The notes: generated by a model from the letters alone, not told the origin. DNA of 46,526 nucleotides from an uncultured Candidatus Saccharibacteria bacterium (GCA_937958235.1 CALFGG010000039.1:1-46526), one strand, 5' to 3'. Numbered from the stretch's first letter, positions 33,543-42,769 are shown. Program-made: numbers and translations.

Positions 33543-34801
33543 GCATTTTCCACCCGTTTTTTATTTTTCGCCTCCACAATAATCTCCATCATGCGTTTAG
33601 ATGCCTCTGGTTTTGCAAGTTCATGTAAATTGTTCGCCAGTTTCTCTCTTTTTTCATCATCATCTAGTAACTTAAAAATTTTGTTCAATAATAACTCTGG
33701 CTTATCCATCATCTTGCTATCAAGCACCATCTCTACTGCCTCGGATTTACTCAATCTTTCAGCGTTCTTTGTTTGATGACCGCCAGGCAACTTTTCAAAA
33801 GGCACCAAAATGACCGGTTTTTTGAGAGCCGCAAGCTCCGTAATGGTTGTCGCACCCGCCCTTGATACCACCAAATCTGCTGCGCCCAGTATTTCACTCA
33901 TTTTAGGAGAAAAATTCCACATTCTAAAATCTGAATCCAATTTTGCCCTGTTCCATTTTTCAAAGTCTTTCAGCTCTAACATTGTGTCATAATATTTTCG
34001 CCCAGCAATCAGCCCCACACTTGCCTTTTCTAATAATTTTTCTAGAATCACACTCACTGACATATTTAAGTGTTCTGACCCCTGCGAACCCCCAGTTATT
34101 ACTACCAGCTTCTTTCTAGAGTTAAACCCTAATTCCCGCTTTAAGCTATTTTGCTTCGCAATCGACACTGGCATAAATTCTGGTGCCACCGGAATCCCCA
34201 CCCACTCAATTTTTTTTGCGATTTCCTCACTATATTTCTCCGTTTCGACCGGTACGCCAGTCGCAATTTTAACCGCCTTTTTCATCAAAATACGATTAGT
34301 TAAACCAAAGACCGCATCAGATTCGTGTAGTACATAAGGAATTCCAAGCACCCCAGCCACGAGGCCAACTGGCAACCCAACGAATCCACCCTTCAAAAAG
34401 ACTACGTCCGGTCGCTGTCTTTTTATTATTAACCTCAAAAAAGTCTGGGTCAGCCCCATTAAAAAACCTACGGCCCCAGCAATATTACCAAACACCACAT
34501 CAAAGAAGGTTCTCGCTCCTTGATCAAAATAGTCTTTCAGCTTCAAACCGTGATATCTTCGAAATTTCCCAGCAAACACCTTACGAACACGAATATACTG
34601 TCGGTTTTTACGACTTTTCTCTTCTTCCTCACCCCATCCCACCGACATTTCATTTGCCAGATTTAGGATATTTTTGTAATATTTACGGTCAGTCCAAAAT
34701 TCCACCTGCGTGTTTGGATATTTTAAAAGTAGCTCGCGGATCACCGACATTGCAGGCGTAATATGCCCACCCGATCCACCACCAACTACTAATACCTTCA
34801 T
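33539..34801 (-). CDS. murG: UDP-GlcNAc transferase MurG
   Basis: Adds GlcNAc to lipid I to make lipid II at the inner face of the membrane. Motifs seen are VVGGGSGGHITPA at the N-terminus, LKGGFVGLPVGLVA, ITGGSQGSEHLN, and the donor-binding SRAGATTITELAALKKPVILVPF with GGHQTKNAE. At 420 residues it is longer than the usual 355-365. The extra sequence is a hydrophilic, partly basic stretch plus a hydrophobic segment at about 45-130, between the first beta strands, which could strengthen membrane contact. It starts 7 nt after ftsW and overlaps ftsQ. Confidence 0.95.
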   Translation of the reverse strand: MKVLVVGGGSGGHITPAMSVIRELLLKYPNTQVEFWTDRKYYKNILNLANEMSVGWGEEEEKSRKNRQYIRVRKVFAGKFRRYHGLKLKDYFDQGARTFFDVVFGNIAGAVGFLMGLTQTFLRLIIKRQRPDVVFLKGGFVGLPVGLVAGVLGIPYVLHESDAVFGLTNRILMKKAVKIATGVPVETEKYSEEIAKKIEWVGIPVAPEFMPVSIAKQNSLKRELGFNSRKKLVVITGGSQGSEHLNMSVSVILEKLLEKASVGLIAGRKYYDTMLELKDFEKWNRAKLDSDFRMWNFSPKMSEILGAADLVVSRAGATTITELAALKKPVILVPFEKLPGGHQTKNAERLSKSEAVEMVLDSKMMDKPELLLNKIFKLLDDDEKREKLANNLHELAKPEASKRMMEIIVEAKNKKRVENA

Positions 34802-34808
34802 AAGAAAA

Positions 34809-36158
34809 TTATTTCCTTTCCGCGTCCGTTAAATCTGCTCTCATTGTGTACTGTGAAATATTCAATGCCAAACCAATAATTGCCATATTCAAAATTAAGC
34901 TCGTACCTCCTTTTGAAAGTAGGGGCAATGTAATACCAGTCAGCGGCACCAGCCCAGTCATCGCCGCAATATTCACTATCACATGTCCGGCCAACCAGGC
35001 AAAAATTCCAATCGTAATCATCTGGTAATAGCTTTCTTTTGTACAGTCCGCAACTTTTAAAATTCTTGAGAGAAGCATGTAATAGAAAAACAACACCACA
35101 GAAATTCCCACAAAACCAATTGTTTCTCCAATCACCGCAAACATCGAGTCGGTAATAGACTCCGGCAAATACCCCGCCGTCTGGACATTATTTCCAATAC
35201 CAACACCGAATAAACCACCTGATCCAATCGCGATTAAGGCATTATTGATATGATAAGCATTCGAAGAATCACCCTGCAAGAACCCCTTCAAGCGTTCCTG
35301 TCGGTGTGGTGAGCTGAGCGCCAGTACCGCCAGGACCACCCCCACCATTCCAATTATCAAGAAATATTTCAATCTCGCCCCACTCACCAGCAACATCGCC
35401 AGAGCCATCGCAATTAATGGCAAAGCTGAACCTAAGTCCTTCTGTGCTACCACCAAGAAAAAGACAGCCACCCCTAAAGTTAAGATGAACTTCAGCCAAA
35501 ACACCCTACCTTCCGTTTTAGTAAGAACACCCTTAACCTCAGCAATCAATTCACTCGCTTTATTCTTTTGCCCCTTAACGCTATTTACTCTTACTTTATT
35601 TTGATAGCTGTATCTATTATTCCTTAACGTTCCATCGCCGCGAGAAGCCATACATTCCTTTTTCCCAGAGAAGCCACCTTTTTCCCTATATTCCGTACAG
35701 ATCTTTGCGAAATAAAATAATGACCCAAATTTCACTAGCTCCGCCGCCTGTAACTGGAAAAATCCCAGATTCAGCCATCGACATGCTCCAAGTGCACACC
35801 TCACAAACGGCAGCTCCACCGTCAGCGAGCTGATATACATTATTAGACACAAAATTAAACTACCAAACATTAAAATCTCAGGTGCCTTACTTGTCATATT
35901 TAATATTTTCCTATGTTTCCCACCCTCACCCTCTGTCTGCTTTAAAGGTAATCTCAAAAAGAAAATCATCGTAACGAAGGCTAAAAACACATACAAAATT
36001 TGGCTCTTAAAAGTCTGGTTTGGATCATCATTTCGCCCATACGCAATATTTTGAATATTAGTATAAGAAGGCCCGATAATACTTACCATAATCGTTCCTA
36101 TTAATACTAATATAAAAGTAGCTATAAAGATTCGTTTGTCTGTTTGATGTTTGCGCAT
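34809..36158 (-). CDS. ftsW: SEDS glycosyltransferase FtsW
   Basis: Polymerises lipid II into septal glycan strands together with a class B PBP, which is encoded two genes upstream. Ten or so transmembrane helices are visible. Family marks are RWLNLGFFQLQAAELVKFGS, a LGSALPLIAMALAMLLVSG segment and the end motif LVPLTGITLPLLSKGGTSL (usually LPLPFVSYGGSS). A hydrophilic insertion of about 60 residues (near 170-230) lengthens it to 449. It lies 12 nt after mraY and 7 nt before murG in one operon. FtsW rather than RodA is inferred from the cluster. Confidence 0.93.
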   Translation of the reverse strand: MRKHQTDKRIFIATFILVLIGTIMVSIIGPSYTNIQNIAYGRNDDPNQTFKSQILYVFLAFVTMIFFLRLPLKQTEGEGGKHRKILNMTSKAPEILMFGSLILCLIMYISSLTVELPFVRCALGACRWLNLGFFQLQAAELVKFGSLFYFAKICTEYREKGGFSGKKECMASRGDGTLRNNRYSYQNKVRVNSVKGQKNKASELIAEVKGVLTKTEGRVFWLKFILTLGVAVFFLVVAQKDLGSALPLIAMALAMLLVSGARLKYFLIIGMVGVVLAVLALSSPHRQERLKGFLQGDSSNAYHINNALIAIGSGGLFGVGIGNNVQTAGYLPESITDSMFAVIGETIGFVGISVVLFFYYMLLSRILKVADCTKESYYQMITIGIFAWLAGHVIVNIAAMTGLVPLTGITLPLLSKGGTSLILNMAIIGLALNISQYTMRADLTDAERK

Positions 36159-36170
36159 AATTACTTCTTT

Positions 36171-37205
36171 CTATAAAGGAATAATTCCCCCAGCCATCGC
36201 GATAAAAACACCGATAATCCCCATCACTCCAGCAATCACCCAAAAACGCATCACAATTTTAGCCTCACCCCAACCACTTGCTTCCAAATGATGATGTATT
36301 GGCGCCGACAAAAATATCTTTTTGTGGAATAGTTGTTTAGAAGTCATCTGTATTAACGAAGAACCAGCTTCCACTACAAACAGTAGACCTATAATCGGCA
36401 ACAATAAGAACGAATTTGTCATCATCGACACTACTCCGAGCCCTGCCCCTAGTGCAAACGAACCAACATCCCCCATCATAAAACGCGCAGGTGGTACATT
36501 AAACCAAACATAGGAAAGCAGCCAACCAACCACTGTCATACAAAAAGCAAATAAGGCAATCTGTCCCCTAAATAACGCAATAATCCCAAACGAGCCATAG
36601 GCCATCATAGTAAGACCACCAGCCAAACCATCTAACCCATCCGAAATATTCACCGCGTTCGAGGTTGCAACTACCGAGAAGGCAAATAGCAACATCATTA
36701 CAATTGCACCAAGCTCGAAATCACCGTGGAATGGAATATGTAAACTAGTCCAGCCCAGCTTATGAGTAAAAAACCACCCTAAAGCTAGCCCCACGATTGT
36801 AATCATCGAAAATTTTGCCGGCGCCCTCAAGCCCGCCGCACCAGAACCAGTTCCAAACACATTGATTAAATCGTCAATTAACCCCACTAAGGCCCCTCCC
36901 AAAAAACCAGCAAGCGGCAACCAGGTCTCTGCACGATTCCAGTTAGATGACCAAGTAACTACCGCTACCACAATCACCCCAATAATCCCCGCCATCGTGG
37001 GAAATACTCTCTTAAATTTATGCTCATGCAATTTTGTCATCACTGGCAAAGCATCACCCTGCACCGTAGTCTTTTTTTGTTTCTTCCAAAAATGATATTT
37101 GTAGGCGAAATTTGTATAAATTGGCGTCAAAAACATTGCCATAAGAAAGCTTCCTAGTGCCAAAAGCAGACCATATAAAGCATTCCCGTCTAAATTACCC
37201 CTCAT
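36171..37205 (-). CDS. mraY: Phospho-MurNAc-pentapeptide transferase MraY
   Basis: Forms lipid I by moving phospho-MurNAc-pentapeptide onto undecaprenyl phosphate. A multi-pass membrane protein of 344 residues with the family motifs: MTKLHEHKFKRVFPTMAGI near the N-terminus, the acidic FLGGALVGLIDD, NISDGLDGLAGG, MGDVGSFALGAGLG, and the HHH-type APIHHHLEASGW loop. GGAGG lies just before the ATG, inside the end of the PBP gene, whose stop is 1 nt away, so the two are translationally coupled. Confidence 0.96.
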   Translation of the reverse strand: MRGNLDGNALYGLLLALGSFLMAMFLTPIYTNFAYKYHFWKKQKKTTVQGDALPVMTKLHEHKFKRVFPTMAGIIGVIVVAVVTWSSNWNRAETWLPLAGFLGGALVGLIDDLINVFGTGSGAAGLRAPAKFSMITIVGLALGWFFTHKLGWTSLHIPFHGDFELGAIVMMLLFAFSVVATSNAVNISDGLDGLAGGLTMMAYGSFGIIALFRGQIALFAFCMTVVGWLLSYVWFNVPPARFMMGDVGSFALGAGLGVVSMMTNSFLLLPIIGLLFVVEAGSSLIQMTSKQLFHKKIFLSAPIHHHLEASGWGEAKIVMRFWVIAGVMGIIGVFIAMAGGIIPL

Positions 37206-37206
37206 C

Positions 37207-38961
37207 TCACCTCCTCATCTTTAAATAGTTTACCATAAACTGACTAATCTCATCAAATATTGGCTTCGCATTTATTCCGCCATCTAATCCACGGTTATCT
37301 GCTCGCACTTTCGTCATAATCACATACTCCGGATAGTCCGTCTCTGACCTCGCACCATACCCCACATAAGTACCTATCGTTTCATCAAATGTGTATTTAC
37401 CATTTTTCACCACCTGTGCCGTTCCTGTTTTTCCGCCCACATATACCCCCTCGTCATACCCTTTTACGTTTGGAAAAACCAATCTGGCTGTATGTAACAT
37501 TCTACGCATTGTTTCGCTCGTCGATGACTCCAAGGCTTGGTGATCTCGGGACCTCAACTCGCTTCTCACAAATTCCCCATTCTTCATTTCCCCCGCCACT
37601 AGAGTCGGCGTATAGTAATCACCGCCGTTCACCACCGCTGAAAAAGCTGTTACTACCTGAATCATTGTTAGATCCAAGCTCTGTCCAAACGTCATATTTG
37701 CATACCTCGCATTAGTTGCGTCAATATCCGTTGGAGGCACAATAGTTCCCCTTGCCTCAGCAAGCTCAATTCCCGTATATTTTCCTAATCCCAGCCTATT
37801 GTAGTAATAGTCATACAGTTTTTCCTTCCCCTGGTAAGTAATCTCCGTCTCTGATCCCCCCAAGAGCCTCAACGCCTGAATCGACCCAATATTTAGTGAA
37901 TAAGTAAATACCTCTTGCATAGATATCACCCCTGTGTGTCCCTTAATTGCATTCTGAATTGGCCATCCATCAATTGTTACAAGATCAGTATTTAGATATG
38001 TTGTCTCAGGAGTCATTACCCCACTATCCACCGCCGCCGCTAGTGCAAATGTCTTACAAACCGAAGCTGGGTTAAAAGCGTCCATCGTCACGTCTGTTTG
38101 AAATACTCGCGCATCCGTCACCTTAGCGTATTCTGCCGGATCGTAACTTGGCGTCCCCACCATTGCCAAAATTTGCCCATTTCTTGGATTCATCACCACC
38201 GCCGAGGCATGTGAAATCTGGAATTTATCAGATACGCTCTTTACTACATCTTCCGCCTTTTTCTGAATATTACGGTCAATTGACAACACGATATTCTTCC
38301 CATCCTGCGCTGGCACTTTTACATTATTTTTACCAATCGTCAAAGGTATATTATTAACATCCTTCACCGTTTTAAGGATACCATTCACCCCAGTCAGCTC
38401 CTTATCTAATCCCCCTTCAATACCATACTGACCCTTACCGTCCGCGTTCACAAAGCCCAAAACCTGCGCCGCTAAATCGCCTTCTGGATACACACGCTTC
38501 GTTGATCCCTGCGCATAGACTCCGGCAATTTTTGCCTCCTTAATCTGTTTGGCTTTTTCATATGGCACATTCCTAGCAATCACCGCATATCGTGAAGCTT
38601 CATTCGCAAACACCTTCTCCCAAGTATTTACCCCGTAACCCTGTATTAAGCCATCAATTTTAGTCAAAACTTGAGACCGGTTTTGTCCCTGTTCAGTTCT
38701 CAATAAAAACGGATCAACCGAAATAGTGTAAACTTTCTCATTCATCACCACAGGTGTTGTCTGTGTGCCATCCATCATATAAATTTCCCCCCGCTTCGCA
38801 AAAATCGTATTCTGCATCATTTGTTGAGATAAAGCCAAATCTACATATTTCTGATGTTCGATTACTTGCAAAAAATATACCCTTAAAATAATCATCAAAA
38901 AACAAAGCGCAAGCACTATCCTAATCAGGTCTGTTCTTTTCCGCATTTGCTTAACTTTCAT
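37207..38961 (-). CDS. ftsI: Class B penicillin-binding protein (FtsI/PBP2-like)
   Basis: Cross-links septal peptidoglycan outside the membrane. One N-terminal transmembrane helix (about 13-32) and a dimerisation domain (GEIYMMDGTQT, YPEGDLAAQVLGFV) precede the transpeptidase domain. SVCK holds the nucleophile Ser300, SLN is the second motif and KTG lies near residue 510. It has 584 residues from the ATG at 38961. The frame reaches a TTG three codons upstream, but TATAAT lies 9 nt before the ATG, which fits the leaderless pattern. It heads the operon PBP-mraY-ftsW-murG-ftsQ. FtsI rather than an elongation PBP is inferred from these neighbours. Confidence 0.92.
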   Translation of the reverse strand: MKVKQMRKRTDLIRIVLALCFLMIILRVYFLQVIEHQKYVDLALSQQMMQNTIFAKRGEIYMMDGTQTTPVVMNEKVYTISVDPFLLRTEQGQNRSQVLTKIDGLIQGYGVNTWEKVFANEASRYAVIARNVPYEKAKQIKEAKIAGVYAQGSTKRVYPEGDLAAQVLGFVNADGKGQYGIEGGLDKELTGVNGILKTVKDVNNIPLTIGKNNVKVPAQDGKNIVLSIDRNIQKKAEDVVKSVSDKFQISHASAVVMNPRNGQILAMVGTPSYDPAEYAKVTDARVFQTDVTMDAFNPASVCKTFALAAAVDSGVMTPETTYLNTDLVTIDGWPIQNAIKGHTGVISMQEVFTYSLNIGSIQALRLLGGSETEITYQGKEKLYDYYYNRLGLGKYTGIELAEARGTIVPPTDIDATNARYANMTFGQSLDLTMIQVVTAFSAVVNGGDYYTPTLVAGEMKNGEFVRSELRSRDHQALESSTSETMRRMLHTARLVFPNVKGYDEGVYVGGKTGTAQVVKNGKYTFDETIGTYVGYGARSETDYPEYVIMTKVRADNRGLDGGINAKPIFDEISQFMVNYLKMRR

Positions 38962-38970
38962 TTTAATCAA

Positions 38971-38976
38971 ATTATA
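38971..38976 (-). promoter_or_regulatory. -10 box of the PBP operon (leaderless)
   Basis: On the minus strand TATAAT lies 9 nt before the ATG at 38961. The 270 nt upstream to the relA/spoT gene are AT-rich with no gene seen. Confidence 0.55.
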
Positions 38977-39244
38977 CCATAATCGTCTTTCATTTTTTTA
39001 TGATTTTATAGAGATAACTTCACTAAAATTTAAGCATAAACTCTATCAATAATTTTCTAATTTTATCTGTTTCATCTTCATCAGTATTCCGCTTTTGCTT
39101 TAGTTTAAATCCTCTAAAAACTTCTCTTTTTTATCTACTATTCGTCTTGTTTTACAGAGGTCAATCATTAAAAATAAAAGCATAAACTCTTTCTATTTAC
39201 AGCTCAAAAATAAATAATTTATACAAAAATCAACAAACGCAGAA

Positions 39245-40714
39245 TTACTTCTTTTTGTTTGGTCCAACTATAGATTCGATTGTTCGACTTAGCTGTTGTT
39301 TAATCTTAGCCCTCGCGTGTGGTGTAATAATTTTATCCAACCAACTCGCTCTTACTGTTTGATTTTTACTCGTTAAAATCTCCACCACGTCACCGCTTTT
39401 TAATTTTGTATTCAAATTTGACAGTTTTCCGTTAATCTTTGCCCCAATTACATGTCCGCCCACTTCCGAATGTAACCTATAAGCAAAATCAAGAGGTAAG
39501 GCCCCCACTGGTAAATCAATAATGTCTCCTTTAGGTGTATAAACAAAGATCTTATCGGCAAAAAGATTTAGTTTTAGCTTTTTTAAGTCAACTTGTTGGC
39601 CATCTCTTAGCTTAGCTGCCGCCATCTGCAGCTCTGAAATCCATAACAAGTTGGTTGGTAGATGCTGAATCTTCCCTGTTTTATAACTTTCCGTCAACTT
39701 CTGCTCGTTATAATAAAAACTTGCTGCAAGGCCCCGCTCGGCATATTCATGCATGTCTTTTGTTCGAATTTGGAACTCCACAATCCTTTTATCAGGGGTA
39801 ATGACCGTCGTATGTAGCGACTGATAGCCATTTTGTTTCGGTACTGCCACATAATCTTTAATCCTGCCCGTCATCGGTGTGTATAGGCTATGGATTAGTC
39901 CTAGAACCAAATAGCAGCTCGTAATATCATCCACAATCACTCTTAACGCAGTCAAATCATACACTTCGTTAATATTTTGGTTGTATTTAGCCAATTTTTT
40001 ATGTAACGAATAGACCGATTTCACCCTTCCATTGATCTCAAAATTGATTTTTTCCTTAGATAGCGCCTCTGATACCTCATTTTTAATCTTTTTTAAGGCT
40101 TTTTCCGCAGATTGATTACGAGTTTCAATGATTTTCTTCAATTCCTCGTACCTTCTTGGATCCACATATGAGAACGCAATATCAGACATTTCCACCCTTA
40201 ACTTCCCCATATTTAAGCGGTCAGCAAGCGGTGCAAAAATCTCCAAGGTCTCCTTCGCTATCTTCTTCTGTTTCTCCGGTGAAAGTGCTGAAAGTGTTCT
40301 TAAATTATGTAATCTATCCGCCAATTTAATAATCAATACTCGAATATCTGACCCCGTTGCCACCAAAAGTCGCAAAAGATTATCCCTTGTCACCGGCAGA
40401 TAAGTATCAATATCCCTCATCCCCTGTCTTGCCTTACTGATTTTTGTCACCCCATCCACCAAAAAGGCCACTGATTCACCAAATTCTTGCTTAATTTCGT
40501 CTAAAGTTACCCCAGTATCTTCCACTGTATCGTGAAGCACCCCCGCTATTGCCGTATCTTCATCCATTCCCCACTCAAGAAGGGTCTCCATTACTGCTTT
40601 TGGATGAATAATATATGGTTCACCAGATTTTCTCTTCTGCCCCTCATGCGCTTTCGTTGCAAAGTCTACAGCTTTCTTAATACGTTCGCTCTGTATAAAT
40701 TTTTTACTCACCAC
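39245..40714 (-). CDS. relA: RelA/SpoT-type (p)ppGpp synthetase/hydrolase
   Basis: Makes and probably also degrades (p)ppGpp. The HD hydrolase domain is intact (YIIHPKAV and VLHDTVEDT), followed by RLHNLRTL and FAPLADRLNMG. The synthetase domain has GRVKSVYSLHKKL, YDLTALRVIVDD, GRIKDYVAVPKQNGYQSLHT and EFQIRTKDMHEYAERG. A TGS domain ends the protein (IFVYTPKGDIIDLPVGALPLDFAYRLHSEVGGH). At 489 residues the C-terminal zinc-finger and ACT regulatory domains of long Rel proteins are missing. Two consecutive GTG codons are possible starts: GGAG lies 4 nt before the first and 7 nt before the second (40711). It follows parB by 38 nt. Confidence 0.94.
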   Translation of the reverse strand: MVSKKFIQSERIKKAVDFATKAHEGQKRKSGEPYIIHPKAVMETLLEWGMDEDTAIAGVLHDTVEDTGVTLDEIKQEFGESVAFLVDGVTKISKARQGMRDIDTYLPVTRDNLLRLLVATGSDIRVLIIKLADRLHNLRTLSALSPEKQKKIAKETLEIFAPLADRLNMGKLRVEMSDIAFSYVDPRRYEELKKIIETRNQSAEKALKKIKNEVSEALSKEKINFEINGRVKSVYSLHKKLAKYNQNINEVYDLTALRVIVDDITSCYLVLGLIHSLYTPMTGRIKDYVAVPKQNGYQSLHTTVITPDKRIVEFQIRTKDMHEYAERGLAASFYYNEQKLTESYKTGKIQHLPTNLLWISELQMAAAKLRDGQQVDLKKLKLNLFADKIFVYTPKGDIIDLPVGALPLDFAYRLHSEVGGHVIGAKINGKLSNLNTKLKSGDVVEILTSKNQTVRASWLDKIITPHARAKIKQQLSRTIESIVGPNKKK

Positions 40715-40752
40715 TTCACTCCTCTCTGTAGAACTAAGATTGAATAACTTTT

Positions 40753-41601
40753 TTACTCAGATAATCGATTGATCAGATTTTTTAGTTCTTCATCGTTTTT
40801 ACAAGTTAAGGTCAAAGTCCTACCCCTAACTCTCGCCTTAACTGCAAATTTAGCGCTTAAATCCTCTTCTTGGCGCAAAAATACATTCTCTTTCACAATT
40901 TTAGTAGAGCTACGTTTTTTATTCTCAGCAATATAGCGCTCAACTCGTCGTGCCGTCCAGCCCTCTTCAATAATCATTGGCAGAATTTGCCTTACTAGTT
41001 CTGGATCAGCCGAAATCAAAGGTCGCATCACTCCTTCAGTCAGATTATGCTCTATCATTGCTCTCTTTACATCATCCGGAAGATTTAAAAGTCTCATTGT
41101 GTTAATAACTGAAGACTCACTCTTCCCCACGCGCGTCGCAATTTCCGCAGGAGATAGATTAAACTGACTCTTTAGCTTAGCATACGCTGTTGCCATCTCA
41201 ATTGCATTTAAATCCTCACGTTGAGCATTTTCAATAATCGAAAGTTCTAAGCGATTCTGAGCATCAATCGTACGAATGATTGCAGGAATCTTTGATAGGC
41301 CCGCAATCTTTGACGCTCTAAAGCGTCTCTCGCCAGCTACAATTTTATACTTGCCATCTTCTCGAACCACCACAATCGGCTGCAAAACACCGTGTTCCTT
41401 AATGGAACTTGCTAAGGCATTTAAGGCTTCCTCAGAAAATTCCTTACGCGGCTGTTCCTTATCTGGTACAACCATCTCAAGATCAAGTTTAACCAACTGG
41501 CTCTCTTTTGCATCCTCACCAGCCGTAATATCAAAATCATCCTCTACAATATCTGTAGGGATAAGACTATCGAACCCCCTACCTAAACCTCTGCCTGCCA
41601 T
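40753..41601 (-). CDS. parB: Chromosome partition protein ParB
   Basis: CTP-dependent clamp that binds parS sites and drives origin segregation with ParA. The N-terminal part has QPRKEFSEEALNALASSIKEHG, the CTP-binding VAGERRFRA and IIENAQREDLN. A helix-turn-helix follows (NLSPAEIATRVGKSESSV), then a C-terminal dimerisation region. 282 residues is typical. Its ATG shares one base with the parA stop (TAATG), so the pair is translationally coupled. I found no clear parS palindrome (TGTTTCACGTGAAACA-like) while reading the window. Confidence 0.96.
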   Translation of the reverse strand: MAGRGLGRGFDSLIPTDIVEDDFDITAGEDAKESQLVKLDLEMVVPDKEQPRKEFSEEALNALASSIKEHGVLQPIVVVREDGKYKIVAGERRFRASKIAGLSKIPAIIRTIDAQNRLELSIIENAQREDLNAIEMATAYAKLKSQFNLSPAEIATRVGKSESSVINTMRLLNLPDDVKRAMIEHNLTEGVMRPLISADPELVRQILPMIIEEGWTARRVERYIAENKKRSSTKIVKENVFLRQEEDLSAKFAVKARVRGRTLTLTCKNDEELKNLINRLSE

Positions 41602-42404
41602 TATTTTTCCCCTTTCTCTACTCTTTGAATTACTTCCTTAGCTAAATCTTTATAAGCTCTTGAGCCTTTACTGAATGGATCATAAGCTCCTACTGGCACA
41701 CCATGGCTTGGCGCCTCCGCTAATCTCACATTCCTTGGTATTAATGAGTTAAAGACTTTCTCCTTAAAGTATTTACGAATCTCCTCTAGCACCTGTACCG
41801 AAAGCGATGTCCTTTTATCATACATCGTCGCAAGTACACCAAGTAACTTCAAATCTGGATTCATTGCCTTTCTTACTAATTTAACTGAATCAAGCAACTG
41901 CGCAACACCCTCAAGAGCATAAAACTCTGTCTGTACCGGCAATAAAAGATAATCTGAAGCAATCATTCCATTAACAGTTAAAAGCGATAAGCTTGGTGGC
42001 GAATCAATTATAATATAGTCGTATAAATTTTTTATTCGTTTTATTGCTTCTCTTAATTGAATAAATTTTTTATCCAACTTTGCTAAATTTACTTCAGCAT
42101 TAGCAAGCTGCGGGGTGACTGGTGCTAAATCTAAATCCTTAAATTTAGTGTTCAATATAATGTCACTTAACTCTTTTTGACCCAGCAACACTTCGGACAT
42201 AGTTCTACTAATCCCCTCTTTTTCATAATCCGCCTCAAACGGCATCTTATCAATTCCAAGACCAGAAGTTGCATTTCCCTGTGGATCAAAATCAATCAAA
42301 AGTGTTTTTTTCTTATTTTTAGCCAAAAAGAATGCTAGATTAACCGCTGTCGTGGTTTTTCCAACCCCACCTTTCTGGTTTGTTATACAAATCACCGTCG
42401 CCAT
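41601..42404 (-). CDS. parA: Chromosome partition ATPase ParA (Soj)
   Basis: DNA-binding ATPase that pulls ParB-origin complexes apart. The deviant Walker A KGGVGKTT (residues 10-17) with its signature lysine, the LIDFDPQGNATSGLG block and the IIDSPPSLSLLTVNG Walker B mark the ParA/Soj family. 267 residues is typical, and the short N-terminus without an HTH indicates the chromosomal type. On the minus strand TAATAT lies 8 nt before the ATG, so the parAB transcript is probably leaderless. The rplU terminator sits just upstream. Confidence 0.96.
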   Translation of the reverse strand: MATVICITNQKGGVGKTTTAVNLAFFLAKNKKKTLLIDFDPQGNATSGLGIDKMPFEADYEKEGISRTMSEVLLGQKELSDIILNTKFKDLDLAPVTPQLANAEVNLAKLDKKFIQLREAIKRIKNLYDYIIIDSPPSLSLLTVNGMIASDYLLLPVQTEFYALEGVAQLLDSVKLVRKAMNPDLKLLGVLATMYDKRTSLSVQVLEEIRKYFKEKVFNSLIPRNVRLAEAPSHGVPVGAYDPFSKGSRAYKDLAKEVIQRVEKGEK

Positions 42405-42412
42405 ATAATTCT

Positions 42413-42418
42413 ATATTA
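42413..42418 (-). promoter_or_regulatory. -10 box of parAB (leaderless)
   Basis: TAATAT on the minus strand lies 8 nt before the ATG at 42404. Its -35 position would overlap the rplU terminator and shows no consensus. Confidence 0.5.
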
Positions 42419-42431
42419 CCATAAACACTAA

Positions 42432-42458
42432 AAAAAGACTCCGTCTTGGAGTCTTTTT
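42432..42458. terminator. Terminator of rplU
   Basis: An 11-bp stem AAAAAGACTCC / GGAGTCTTTTT around GTCTT, symmetric and T-rich on both strands. It separates rplU from parA. Confidence 0.85.
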
Positions 42459-42460
42459 CG

Positions 42461-42769
42461 TTATTTAATTGAAGTAATTTCAATTAAACTATATTTTTGG
42501 CGGTGTCCAGTTTCTTTATGTACACGCTTCTTAGAGTGGTAACGGATCACACGAATTTTATCTCCTGCAACCTTCTCTTCTACCACCTTGGCTGAAACCT
42601 TTACGCCTTCTACTTCAGGAGTACCAACTAGGGTTTTATCTCCGTCAATTACAAGTAAAGCACCAGTTTCGAGCTCTTTTGTGCCTTCCGGGAGGAGGTC
42701 CACCCGTAGGGTCTCTTTCTCAGCTACGACATATTGCTTGCCGCCGATGAGTACAACTGCCTTTTTCAT
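42461..42769 (-). CDS. rplU: 50S ribosomal protein L21
   Basis: Binds 23S rRNA in the large subunit. 102 residues, with the family N-terminus VVLIGGKQYVVAEKETLRVD and the C-terminal RYHSKKRVHKETGHRQKYSLIEI, whose basic loop contacts rRNA. AAGGA precedes the ATG at 42769. rpmA (L27), the usual partner, does not follow; a terminator lies immediately after the gene. In the 275 nt upstream no other gene is seen. Confidence 0.96.
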   Translation of the reverse strand: MKKAVVLIGGKQYVVAEKETLRVDLLPEGTKELETGALLVIDGDKTLVGTPEVEGVKVSAKVVEEKVAGDKIRVIRYHSKKRVHKETGHRQKYSLIEITSIK

